From contig JAEILZ010000008.1 in the NCBI GenBank assembly GCA_018873225.1, positions 1,302,001 through 1,366,000 of the forward strand: DNA of 64,000 nucleotides, read 5' to 3'. Below are positions 30,191 to 41,281 of the stretch, in pieces. Origin of the DNA: [Phialemoniopsis] sp. UDSM-2020. Its lineage: Eukaryota > Ascomycota > Sordariomycetes > Thyridiales > Thyridiaceae. The position numbers and the translations under genes were made by a program. The notes under the pieces are model-generated. The model searched no databases and was not told where the DNA came from. It was given only the letters and a program-made list of their open reading frames with translations. Position 1 is the first letter of the stretch. Each line of letters begins with the position of its first letter.

Positions 30191-31750
30191 TTGAAGCGAC
30201 TTGGCATCCATAGTTTAGGGTTGGGGCGGCAAAACTTGCCTCAAGACAACGAGGCTTTAATACAGAAGCTCTCACCTAGGCAGCCCACTAGAGCTGCCAG
30301 AGACACCCTAGAGGCGCGGTGCTCCCCATCGGGATCCAGGCCGATCCCACCGACACGGTCGCTTCCTTGCAGGACGAGTGGCGCCACTCAGACGCACCCG
30401 ATGGCCGCGAAGTCTCGCTCGTCACCATGGGCCACGTCTTCGATACCGAGGTCATCACGAAGACCCTCTTGTCCATCCTATTCAACCAGGGCTCCGACAA
30501 TGTCCCCGCGGGAGACATGCACCACCTGGTGGCCGGCCGTCCCCGCTGACGAGCGAGGTCGGCTCGCAGGGCATCGAGACACGGGTCTTTGCCGTCAAGG
30601 AGCAGCCCCTCCGCGGCATCAACAGCGACTTTCACAACCTCGATCAAGAGGAGAATTTTATGTAAGCTCATACTAAATACCGTCCGTCTCGTTGATACCA
30701 CCTTACTAATCAAACAGATTTGCGAGACCAGCTCCGCCGATGCAGGACCCTACTGTCCCCCCGCAGCCCCAACACTATGGTTGCTGGTTCTGTTCCTGCA
30801 CCGACTCACATGGCACAGCCTCCTTCGCATCCCATTCAGAGGGCATGGTCATACCCATCTTCCATTCAGCCAACTCGCAAATGTCCCTTCACGGTCTCGC
30901 CGAGGACTACCTTGAGTACATTGACGAGGATGAGAGTATCGATATGGGATGTCTTGGCTTAGATACATTCTCGCGGCGAACCGCACGACAAGTTCCTATC
31001 GAGGCTCAGCAGGCCGCTTCGTGCGCAGCCTCGGGAGACCGGGCTTCCATCACTAACCGACCGACTCCAGTCGCCACTGCCATTAAACACCCAACCGCGC
31101 AGCCCGTGGGACCCGTCCCGAACATTGCGCAGCGCAACGACATACACCACAAGGCCCGCCCTGCGACTCCCAGTCGCACGGGTGAGACGTCCGCCACGCC
31201 AATCTTGTCGCCCGAGCTGATCAACACTCTTCATTTCCGCACGATCTGCGGCAGCTTGCCTATTACCTCTGGGTTGCTAGAGGTCGCAAGAATGAAGACC
31301 TTTTCTTGACAAAGATCTCCGGCACCAGCCCAACTATGGTCTCCACCCCGAACGCCACACTTCACCAGTACCTTCCCGAGTACGATCTTCCCAGCCAGAA
31401 ATTTGTCGTGTGCGCACGCCCTCGCTCAAGTCGGGCGAGCAGCCGGCGCCCAATCTGTGCAGGAAGTGCCGGGTCGTCAAGGCCACCGCACGTCTTTCCT
31501 TTGAGGCGAGTTTCAAGTCCAAATGAGTCTATCTGGTCATCAGTTGTGGCCATACAAGGGCTGTATGCTCCCTTTTCCTGTCGTCTTTTCCTTCATGTCC
31601 TCCAGCTTGACTCCGCTTCTTGACATCCTTCGCTTGGTGGATCAAGGATTCGTTGTACATATATATCATCCTCTATATAGACAAATCTCCTTGAAGTCGC
31701 ATCTCTTCTTCTTCTTCACGTTTTCTTCCATGCACATATCTGTCTGAAGT
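30190..31750 (+). other. Unassigned coding-like segments, right end of mosaic
   Basis: Open stretches include SLQDEWRHSDAPDGREVSLV with MGHVFDTEVITKTLLSI (near 30340-30500), HGLAEDYLEYIDEDESIDMG (near 30890) and NLCRKCRVVKATARLSFEAS (near 31460). None is recognised with confidence. TA-rich runs at 31656-31668 and 31673-31678 mark the last mosaic piece. Confidence 0.3.
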
Positions 31751-32104
31751 TCAGACATACTACAGGCTTTTCAAGAGCCCGCCACTAACATGCCCTATCC
31801 CAAAACCAAAGCACATAATGCCTATAACAAGTGACATTAGGCAACTCCCTGTCTTCCTAACCTTCTATATCAAGCAATCTCCTTCGGTGTAATAGTCTTC
31901 GAGAGAGCCTCACCCTTCAACATAGATCACATCACCGAACGAAGCAAGGCTTTCACGTACCCAAACAGTTAGACTACGTATCATCGCAGCCCGGTAAGTC
32001 AGATATTTCACACAACAATCATCGTAACCAACTATTCAGCCTGAGGATGACTCTTTTACAATCATCGTCAATGGCTGCTGTATAATGCAATCCTTAAACT
32101 TTCA
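31751..32104. other. 3' flank of the YrdC-like gene
   Basis: No gene seen. Ordinary AT-rich sequence with no TA tract. Confidence 0.45.
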
Positions 32105-32896
32105 TCATTCCTTGTGGTCGAGTGAAACACCAACACGCTTCACGCCGTCAGTCTTCCACACCGGGTCCTCCACAAGCTCGACGCCAAACCAGCGCTTCAT
32201 TCTGTCGCGTAGGACCTCGTACCCGGCACCGAAACGGATGGTCTTCATCTGAACAAGATCAAAGATCGTACCCGACCTCCCGTAGATGTGGTACTTCTGC
32301 AGACCATAATCAACGACCAAGTCGGCCGATGCAATGATCTCCGGCTCGATGTCCTGGATGAGAAACTTGGCACCCTGGCCCGTGATGTTGGCACTCGAGC
32401 CGACCATCAACTGCCCATCCTCGTCGTTCAAACGGCCAATCTCTCTGAGAAGCGGGCTCTCAGAGATGGCGATGCCCATGGTGTCGCCTTTCGTGACCTT
32501 CTCCATGGTCGCAGGGCTGAGCTGCTGCAGGCGAGGGTGGTCCTTGCGGTAGTTGGCGATGAAGCCCACCCACGCGCCAACTTCCTCGGTGATGACGCGC
32601 GTCATCTCGAACATCCTGGCGCTTTCAGTCGGCGTATCGCCGAGGAGATGTATTTGCTCATGCTGTTTGTATGTGCCGATGATGCCCAGCGTGTGGCCTG
32701 GCTTGCGCTGCTTGGCCCGGAAGGCCCTGTCGATGCCTTCGGCACTGCTCGACAGGAAGCCGTAGCCGGTGTCAGTTGGCACGATGACTACACCGCCGGC
32801 CTTGAGCGTGTGAAACACTTCGAGGGCGTCACGTTTTACGTTGGGGACTGAGCCCGGAATGGGGATGATGCGAGGGGCTTTAGTTGGCACAGCCAT
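32105..32896 (-). CDS. YrdC/Sua5-like domain protein
   Basis: Single exon, 263 residues, ATG at 32896. The N-terminal half reads ALEVFHTLKAGGVVIVPTDT followed by GYGF, the L-x-x-GG-x-V-x-x-PTDTxYG signature of the YrdC fold. KQRKPGHT then occupies the place of the K-R-P nucleotide/threonine-binding motif, and the SSANITGQG loop (near residue 180) matches the conserved SAN-x-SG element. Sua5/YrdC proteins make threonylcarbamoyl-AMP for tRNA t6A. This protein has only the YrdC domain and lacks the Sua5 C-terminal domain, and GYGF/GHT differ from the usual pattern, so it may be a paralogue with another role. It is transcribed toward the mosaic block. Confidence 0.8.
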   Translation of the reverse strand: MAVPTKAPRIIPIPGSVPNVKRDALEVFHTLKAGGVVIVPTDTGYGFLSSSAEGIDRAFRAKQRKPGHTLGIIGTYKQHEQIHLLGDTPTESARMFEMTRVITEEVGAWVGFIANYRKDHPRLQQLSPATMEKVTKGDTMGIAISESPLLREIGRLNDEDGQLMVGSSANITGQGAKFLIQDIEPEIIASADLVVDYGLQKYHIYGRSGTIFDLVQMKTIRFGAGYEVLRDRMKRWFGVELVEDPVWKTDGVKRVGVSLDHKE

Positions 32897-34162
32897 CTTG
32901 AGAGTGAAGAGTGATTCAAGGTGGGAGCTCTAAGAGGAAAAGACGATGCTTTTGAAAGTGGTCATCATAGATTCAGGGGTGCCTGGCTTCACAACTTATA
33001 TCCTAGAGTATCGCGTGTCGCCTGTGGTGTCAAGGCAAGCCCAAGTCGTGTAAGTTGCGATACCGGCTCCATGAATCTGTCGTATACTGTCGTATAACAC
33101 TATGTCATTCGGTAATAATTTGATGGTACACCCAACTGCACCTGGGGTCTACCGGGGATGGATGCTTGGCAGCAGATGTCGGCAAACCGGCCGGTGCCGA
33201 TTCGGCACAGCTGGGCGGGGACTGACACTACCAACTCACTTTGAGTTTCATGGTCGCTGTGTGCGGCGTGATCCAGACCATGAACGCTCCAGTCAGCAGA
33301 TCGATGTCGTCCAAGTGGACTCCAGAGTGCGATGCACACCATCGCCAATAAGCCGACTTTATTCATGTCCTTCGCCTCGAATCACTTCCCACGCATTTCA
33401 ATGACGGTGGGGAAGATCGATGTCTGGGCAAAACACACCCCCGCACCCTCCCCAGCTTCTCCACCTGCAGCTTTAGCGTGGGTTTTGCCGGTCTGTCGTT
33501 GAATTTCGCCGGTGTACTCCGAGGTGGAGACATGGAGGCATCGGCTTACACCTTACATTGCGAGACACCGGCGACGTATCTTGTCTTCCTCTTTTCTGAT
33601 TCCTTCTCGGTCACGAGAAAATGATGGCATTATGCACTGGAAGGTATTCAACGTATTGATGATTCGGCAAGCAGCCCCTTGCAAACTACGATATGCACCG
33701 GCAATGGTACCCGCCGGATAGAGCGAGAAATGTAACCATGCAGGGTTCTTGCCAAGCATGGCCTTTGCCCTGGACTAATCAGAAGTGTGATAGATCAAGC
33801 CAAGAGGCTGCTCGAGCGATGACGCGCCTCATGATCCTCCACATGTTCGCACTGGGGTAGTGGACTCAATCCCCAGACCAGTCCTCCAAGTGGAGGAGGG
33901 TCGGACGGCGGGAATCCGGAGATCTGAGGAAGTCACCAGTACATTGTGTTTGGGTGTACCCAACTCTATCAAAGTAGGGTTGAGTTTGTTCAATTGGGTA
34001 CTTCCATGGTTCTGGTTAAAGGATATCGGATGCGGTGTATTTAAAAGAGACCTGCGCAGTCAGGTTAGCTAATGTCATGAGCTCAATTCCTTCTTATCTA
34101 TGGTCTTAGGCTACCTAAAGATATTCTATCAAGTGCAACAATAGTGGACTCCATAACCAACC
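32897..34162. other. Divergent intergenic region
   Basis: About 1.27 kb between divergent starts. No gene seen. A TATA-like GTATTTAAAAG lies near 34037, about 125 bp before the dioxygenase start. Confidence 0.5.
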
Positions 34163-35346
34163 ATGCCTTCCAAGACGCTCCCTCACGCCGACCACTTCGA
34201 GCCCGTCTCGCCGACGTCCGAGCCCATCGACTTTGTCAACCTGTCCATCGTCGACCTCGCAACCTACGACGATGGGCCCGAAGCACGTGAAAAGCTCGCA
34301 GACCAGATCCTCAAGGCTATGACCACGCAGGGCTTCTTCTACCTCGTTAACCACGGCCTGAGCGAGGAGGACATCTCGCGCCAGGTCGACATCGGCCACC
34401 ACATCCTCAAGAACACCTCCGACGAGGAGAAGCACGCGCTGCAGGCGCCCATGATCGAGGAGGGGTCGTACCACGGCTTCAAGCCGCGCGGGCACTGGCG
34501 CACGGCGGGCAACGTGCGCGACAAGGTCGAGAACTTCAACGTGTACCGCGACATGAGCCTGCGCAAGCAGCCGCGCGCCATGGAGCCGTTCAAGCCCGAG
34601 GTGCAGGACTTTATCGACTTTACGCACAAGCAGATCCTGTTCAAGCTCCTGCGCCTGTTTGGCATTGCGCTGAAGCTCGACGACGAGGAGTTTCTGGTCA
34701 AAGCTCACAGCTTCGACGGCCATGACGAGACGTGGTTGAGGTACATGAAATACTACGACGAGTTCACCGAGGAGGAGAAGAAGGACACCAAGGGCCTGTG
34801 GCTTGGTGGTCATCAGGATTTCACCTCTCTGTCTATTCTGTTCAGCCAGGTAAGGCAACCTTCTCTTACCCGACACTAATATCTGGACTGTGCTAACAAA
34901 AAATCCCATTGGAAAAGCCCATGACTTCATTGCAAGTACGAGAGTTTGAGACGGACGAATGGAAGTATATCAAGCATATCCCTGGGGCCATCATCGTCAA
35001 TGCCGGCGAAATCATGATATGGTGGACTGGCGACTACTTCAAGGCGTCCATCCATCGCGTCTTTGAGCCTCCCGTCGACCAGCGAGGCCATGATCGCTGC
35101 AGCGTGTTCTATTTCTGCGTTCCCAACGATGAGGTCGTCATCAACACCCTCCTGGACCAGAGCCCGGTACTCAGAGAGGCCGGCGTGAAGATGGCCCACA
35201 CTCCAGAGGATGCCCCGACCTCGAAGGAGTGGTCTAACGGTCGCATCGCCATCACTGGAAGGAATGCCGTGTGGGACAAGAAGGAGGGCTCCGCCAATGT
35301 CGTGGTCGAGAAGGTCGGCAAGGTCACGACCCGCTGGTTCAGATAG
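34163..35346 (+). CDS. 2-oxoglutarate/Fe(II)-dependent dioxygenase (isopenicillin-N-synthase-like)
   Basis: Two exons, 34163-34849 and 34918-35346, join in phase to 371 residues. The N-terminal DIOX_N part reads QILKAMTTQGFFYLVNHGLS near residue 50. The jelly-roll core has the iron ligands HxD in GGHQDFTSLSIL (near 217) and the distal His in ASIHRVFEPP (near 290), in the expected order. These enzymes couple oxidative decarboxylation of 2-oxoglutarate to hydroxylation, desaturation or ring closure of a small molecule. The usual RxS co-substrate motif was not obvious. It is convergent with a Zn2Cys6 regulator (46 bp between stops), with an MFS carrier beyond, suggesting a small metabolic island. 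Confidence 0.88.
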
Positions 35347-35392
35347 TTCGACATAGATCATCAGTAAAGCTGCTAAACTTGTTCCCATGGCC

Positions 35393-37528
35393 TCATGAAG
35401 TATTCTGGAAGTGATTGTCCAAAGAATTGACAAGTCCAGAGCTCAAGTCCACATTCGCAGCCCAGTCGTAGTCCGGAAACACCTCGTTTGAGAGAAAGAA
35501 CGTTGCGTCGGTGATGGATGTAGGCGGCATCAACTCCAAGGCCATCTGAGGATCCTCTGTTGTCTGTGTTGGTTGCTCTATGATCAAAGGCGGAGCTAGC
35601 ACACCTGTCAGAAGCTTCACCAAGGACTGCGCATTAATTCAAGACACTTACATGTACTTGAGCTTTGGACATCTTCCCGGTAGGGGTTCACCTGTCCTGC
35701 AAACTCCTCTCTCCACCACCAGAAGCAATCAAAGACGACGCTCATAGACAGACGGCTACGTATCCGGATCCCCAGACTCTCGATCGAGCCATCTGGGCGC
35801 TTGAACGCGTTTTGACTAGTCCACAGCTGACTGAGGATACTGACCCCTCGAGCGCCCAGGTCATCGTTCTCAACCGATGTTTTTCGGAAGAACACAACAG
35901 CGGATAGATATGCTCTCTCTCCGGCACTCTTGTCCACAAAAGTGGCTAGCTCGCTCCTGCTTATCTTGAGGATGGATATGGCAGCCAAGATGACTGTCTT
36001 CTCAATGAATTGAGGGCAGACTTCGATCAGATGATCTGCTTCATCCTGGGCCATAATCTCCTGGATCAAGCTGCAGGAAACATAATAGATTGATATCATC
36101 CCCTCCTTGTTTGGAGTAGTGGGGTTTTCGAAGAAGTAGTAGGCCAGAACGTGCAGGCGAGAGCACAGGAGATAGATAAAATCTGACACCCTTAAGTGAG
36201 TACGATAGTTTCAAGGCTTTGTGAACTGTCGAAAGACTCACTCGTGGGACTCAAAGCTTGTTTTCTCAACCCCAGTAGCTGCGCATCGAACAGCTTGATA
36301 GAGGGGTCGAGCTGGTTGAATTGTGTTAGCATATTCGTAGTAGGAAGAGCCTGCACAATGCAAGCTGTTGCAGTCATGAGAATAGCATGCATCTTCTGTC
36401 GTTGCTGTATCTCTTGCGGGTATTCGCCTCGCAATGCTTCAATGTGCAAAGTGATCGTGGTCGGATCTGCCAGTACGACAGGGGAAATTCCTTCCCGGAG
36501 ACTTGTACTAGTAGATAGCATCATGCAGTGCATCCATAGCTTGGTCCTGAAGGACTGTTGGGTATGGGCGCCAGAGTCAAGTGGACGTCTGGCAAAGTCT
36601 TGACCACTGCCAATGACATGGAGACCAACTTGCATGGCCAAATGCATCGCCGCACCACAGAGAAGATGGCTGAAGTCTTTCTGCATAGTGCCAGCAGGTA
36701 CAGGCCAATGACACAATAGTAAGAGGCCTTGAATGGTATGGATTGGCGTAGCCCTGGTCTCTAATGCCTGAAGAGCCATCATGTTGATCCTGGGACTCAT
36801 GAGACTGAGAAGTGTCGGGTCCTTGGTGTATCGCCGGCTGCCGACAAACACGATGGTCCAGAATAGAAACGGAGATAACTCATAGTAGGAGTCGGGGCCG
36901 AGGCTTGGATCTAAGATTGGTATGAAGGGGAAATTCCGACGGAAGAATCTGGATACTATGACATAAGCCTAGGGTCTTCTGGTGAAAAACAGAGGGTAGA
37001 CATGTACCTACAAGTTGAAGCAATCTTGAATCCTGTCCGCTTCCACGACTTGAGAATCTAGCAAGCGGCCAGAGCAGTGACTGTCATTTGAAGCGATCAA
37101 TGAATCAGTCAAGATGACGGGGGAGAGGCTGAACGATGGCGTCGTGGCTGTCGTGGGACGCGGATGCTCGGTAGTCTCTTTAGACTGGCCATCAGTCGAT
37201 GGCGATGGCGGAGTACTCGACGAAGCTCTCCTCAGCCCGTTATACCCTGCTCCGTTCTGTTTCAATTCCTCGAGCTCCCGCTGAAGCTGCGCCTTTGTCT
37301 TCCTCACGCTTGCGCTGGATGTCAAGACGCACTGAAGGCCCAACCTCCGGCACCTCGAGCAAATATCCGGGGGCGATGCATCGCATCGGATCTAGCATTC
37401 AGTAAACAGCCAAGGTCAGCAAATAAAGCCGCACATGGCCTACGATCAGTGGTTGGCGAAGCCAGAGGCCTGGCTACCTTTTGCTGCTGACACTCTTTGC
37501 AGGCTTTACTTCGTTTCCCCGGTGGCAT
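35393..37528 (-). CDS. Zn2Cys6 transcription factor with fungal_trans-type middle domain
   Basis: Five exons (37528-37478, 37391-37012, 36948-36242, 36182-35652, 35604-35393) fit phase throughout and give 626 residues. The zinc cluster is split by intron 1: KACKECQQQK is joined to IRCDASPPDICSRCRRLGLQC, giving C-x2-C-x6-C-x7-C-x2-C-x6-C. A short coiled-coil (KAQLQRELEELK) follows, then a Ser/Pro-rich linker. From residue 140 the helical regulatory domain of this class begins (FFRRNFPFIPILDP). The C-terminus has an acidic, aromatic stretch (SNEVFPDYDWAANVDLSSG) that could activate transcription. It likely controls the convergent dioxygenase and/or the divergent MFS carrier; that is inferred from position. 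Confidence 0.87.
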
Positions 37529-38294
37529 CCTTGAGAAGAAAGGGGGTGGATCTTGAGGTGTTTCAGCCGCCCAGAAGGCACATATTCACCTTGTCTGTCC
37601 GCAGCTATCTTTCAATGCCTCTCGATCAATTGGTCGTGTTGTTGCGCCGTGATATCTGCTGGGTACGATAGAATACAAAGAAAAGAATTATTGCGCCAAT
37701 GATTCCGTTGCAACTGGGCAATGGAGACATCTCCATGCTCCCTAATACCCCGCACGCGCCCCATACCAATCAATCTCGGAGCCGTAGCGGCCACCAGACC
37801 TCACTAAGCACCTTGCGTCTTGACGAAAGTCATCACAAGAATTTGGGGAGCGGGGATCAGCTAGCACTAGAGAGATTTTGATCTAGAGGTCTTGGCTACC
37901 ACCAACCAGCTTGTATTCAATACCAAGCTTACCCTTGCCGAGAATTGGTCCACGACATCGGCGAACACCATGTGGTTTTCAACCCATTCGCCGAGTTCGC
38001 CGGTAGGGGTATGCACCACTCTAGTCTCAGCTTTCTCCGCAAAATCATCCTACCCCAGAGACACTAGCATGTTGGCAGGAATCGATACTGTCCAGACCAA
38101 ACCAGAAGGGTTGAGATGTCAGAAACTCTACTTTGACAGTGCATATGATGGCGTGTATGCATTGCTCTATCTTGGCGCCAATTCTTAACCTTGGAGATAA
38201 AAAGGACAGCGAAACCCTAGTTTCCGAGTTTGTGATCATTCAACTCTCCCGCCAACTTTTCTCCTAACATCAACCATCGAAATCCATCACGACC
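37529..38294. promoter_or_regulatory. Divergent promoter region, C6 regulator / MFS carrier
   Basis: 766 bp between divergent starts. Direct and inverted CGG/CCG elements occur, for example TTCGCCGAGTTCGCCGG near 37988, which could serve zinc-cluster proteins. No gene seen. Confidence 0.35.
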
Positions 38295-40094
38295 ATGACA
38301 TCCCTCAAGGCAGAGGTGCTGACGAGCGAGAACAATCATTTAGAGGACGCAATGGCCATCGAGGTCCCAGTAGTGGAATTGACAGAGAAGAAGTCCAAGG
38401 CCGAGAAGCGGCTGGTTCTTAAGCAAGACCTTGTGATCACCACGTTGCTCTCGGGAGGCTACTTCTTTGCTTATCTGGTTTGTCGATCTCATCTTATCTC
38501 GCTTGTCATTTGAGTTGTGTTGATGGTAGCTCTCAGGATCGTGGCGTGATCGGCAACGCAAGGCTCCTGGGCTTTCAAGAGTCAGCCGGGCTTACCAACG
38601 GCCAATACTTTAATTGCTTGATGATGTTCTGTAAGACACAGGAAACAAACATTGGAGTCTTTTAACATCCAGGCTAATGGTTTTCTCTTTTCCTTAGATC
38701 TTGGCTACATGGCCTTCGAGTTTCCGGCCTTCATTCTGATCAGGAAATACCACGCACCCACGATCTACGGTCTATCTCTCATCATATTCGGCGTTTGCGG
38801 CACCTGTACCGCTTTTGTGACTAATTACAGTCAAGCCTTGGTTGTGCGACTTCTTCTTGGCTGTGGTGAAGCTACAGTACAAACCTCGTTCCTTTATATT
38901 TCTCTTTGGTATAGACGAGAAGAGCTTGCACTCCGTGGGGGTAGGTTTCAACCTTCTTAACGATTCAACCAAGATGCTGATTGGAGAGAAGCCTTCATAT
39001 ACTGCGCGACGCCTATTGCAGGAGCCATCGCCGGCCTGGTCGCTTATGCTGTCGCTACTGGTATCCGGAGCGCTCGTGGCCTCGAGTCGTGGCAGTGGAT
39101 GTTCATCATCGACGGTGTGCCCACTGTGGCTTGGGGTTTCTTGGTGTGGTGCTTGCTTCCTCGCTTTCCGGAGAATGAGGTTGAGACCAAATACTCCATC
39201 TTCTTCCGCAGCGAAGAAGAGAAGCGACTCATTGTTCAGCGATCTATCGCGGGTAAGTGGTACCCCATCCTCCAATAGCAGTGGCTAACCGAGATGGAAG
39301 CTCAACACGTTATGCATGCCAAGATCCAGTATCGTCAAGTTGTAGAAGCTCTCAAAGATATCAAGGCTTGGATGATGGCCTTTGTTGTCGCAACTCTAGG
39401 AGTCGCCCTTGCTGCCTTCGGTGTTTTCTTACCGACCTTTATCAACGAGTTCGGGTTCTCCAAACGTAGGTAACTCCCAAGCTGTTTCGGAAGAAGTATC
39501 CCTGTGAATTACACATGCTCATCATTCATCTCTTTAGTCACCACACAGCTGTACACGATGATCCCTTACGCTTGTGCCTTCGTCGCCTTGATTGGAATGG
39601 CGTACTTGTCGGACAAGATGAGACAGAAAGCCGTGCCTATCCTGGGCCTCACTCTGCTGGCGATCGTGGGCTTCATTATGCTCATGACAACAGTTAACAA
39701 AGTCGCTCTTTTCGTGGGTGCCTGCCTGATCACGACTGCCGTCTATCCCGGTATCGTCATCAGCTCCTCGTGGATCCCTTCCAGCCATGGCGGCTACACC
39801 AAGAGAGCAACGGCCACCTTCATCACGCAGGTATTCATTCAGTGCTTCTCCATCATGAGTACACAGATCTATGACACCCCACCGCGCTTCATCAAGGGCC
39901 ATAGTGTGCTGTTAGGTCTGATGGTCACCAGTCTTTTCGTGACCGTCCTGTTGGCGTGGATCATGAAGAAGGCCAACGAGAAGAAGGACAAGGTGGCTGC
40001 AATGTGGCGGGAGAGGGGCGAAGTGAACCCTGACCAGGCCAAGACATTGGAGGAGCTGTGCGATAAGCATCCAGACTACAGATATGTCTACTAG
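38295..40094 (+). CDS. MFS transporter, anion:cation symporter (Dal5/allantoate-permease-like)
   Basis: Six exons (38295-38477, 38537-38630, 38698-38940, 38974-39252, 39301-39465, 39538-40094), all in phase, give 506 residues. After a charged cytosolic N-terminus comes the first membrane helix and then the motif DRGVIGNARLLGFQESAGLT, the D-R-x-N-I-GNA-x-x-x-G signature of the fungal ACS family (Dal5, Tna1, Vht1). Loop motifs and twelve hydrophobic segments follow, with the usual long central loop (FPENEVETKYSIFFRSEEEK). Such carriers import small organic anions such as allantoate, nicotinate or vitamins at the plasma membrane. It is divergent from the Zn2Cys6 regulator. Confidence 0.88.
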
Positions 40095-41281
40095 AAGACT
40101 AGGTAGCATCCACGAGCACTGGCTTGTTGTGATCGTTGAAGCCCTAACAACATATTACGATATGGAATTAGCTCGAGACAAGAGAGTTCGTGTCTGTTTC
40201 CAGATGCCAAGTCTCCTTTCAATTACTTGAAAGACACAGTCCGTTGAAGCTTGATCGGCCCCTCTGATTGACTTACTCTGTCGAGTGTTGACTTATCAAG
40301 CAGTGCCTTCACGCGAGGGAAAGAGACACAGTTGGGACCAAGTTGTCATCATCAACGATGGTAGAACATTTTCAAGACCCGGTCGCAGCCCGAAAGACGA
40401 AAGGCCGATTAGTAAGAGAAACAACTCAACTCGTCCCTGTCGCTCATTCAGCCGTTGATGAATCTCGGACTCCGACCCACACCATCAACGGACGGTCCTT
40501 CCCGCCGGCTTCCCAAGAATGGATAACCTGGATTTGAGTCACTTCGCATGAGCATGTGGAGTGCCCTCGCCGTAATTTCGTCACCCAAAATAAGAAGGTC
40601 CGTTCTCCTGTCCTTCGCCCGTAGGTGTAGCCTGGTTTCGGGCCCTCGCCAACGAGTCCAGCTCTGTTGCTTCGTCTCGATGGCTCGCAAACACCTCCAG
40701 ACACAATTCTCAACCTTAGACCGGCTACATAAACTCCAGTATCCATAAGCCATACATGTTGCAACAATCTCTCAAGTACATACCACCGCTAGATGCAGTG
40801 TGGCAAACTGCTTCTTTTCCGAGCCTTGCCGCTGCGCCTTTTCACTGCCACCAGACCGGCAAGACTTGCTTGTCCAAGTGTGCGTGGCACAGCCGAGCCG
40901 CGTCGGGCGCCACTTCATCACAACTTATCTAATGACGTTACATTTGACTCGTCCTATGCACTGTTTATTCTCGCTCTCGTCTGTGAAGAACTAATACCTT
41001 TGCACAGAGTGATCGACCCCCTGTTTTCCTAGATCGAGCAAATTACTGTTTAACCGGCGTCAGGGTTTTTTGAACTAGCCACTCATCGCCTGTTGAACCT
41101 TCTCTCTGCAGGAACGGAGATGAAGTTCCCGCACACCGACGATGGAGCTATTCTCACTCCTAAGTCTGTCAACTCGGAACACTCCGCCAAAGCCTGTGTA
41201 TATAAGTACCACGTGTGGCACTGGAACCAAAAGGGACTCTCTTGCCAATCCATCTTCTCACGAACCTCCATTACTTAAAAA
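40095..41281. other. Intergenic, promoter of the AA9 gene at right
   Basis: About 1.2 kb without a supported gene. TATA-like GTGTATATAAGT at about 41196 is 86 bp before the AA9 start codon and fits its promoter. Confidence 0.5.

Larger units (their letters stand above)
11600..31750 (+). other. Gene-fragment mosaic locus (overview)
   Basis: About 20 kb with no intact gene, built from pieces of roughly 60-500 bp that read as coding sequence for parts of many unrelated proteins. Pieces are frame-shifted against each other or end abruptly. Identified donors are an M1 aminopeptidase, a cytochrome P450, alanyl-tRNA synthetase, a TFIIS-type central domain, a polyketide synthase and an SF1 helicase. 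At least four further unknown families recur two to six times. All identified pieces are on the + strand. More than 18 (TA)n-rich tracts lie inside the block, while I noted only a couple of short ones elsewhere in the window. I found no transposase, reverse transcriptase or long terminal repeats. Introns are kept in some pieces, so capture was probably from DNA. Edges are approximate. Confidence 0.6.

Noticed and set aside
11600..31750. Helitron, retrotransposon or Starship element as explanation for the mosaic
   Set aside because: No Rep/helicase of Helitron type, reverse transcriptase, integrase, tyrosine recombinase or terminal repeats could be recognised; the only helicase motif is a truncated SF1 P-loop.
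34115..34930. Minus-strand open frame of 271 codons
   Set aside because: Antisense of the dioxygenase gene, which has all catalytic motifs on the + strand.
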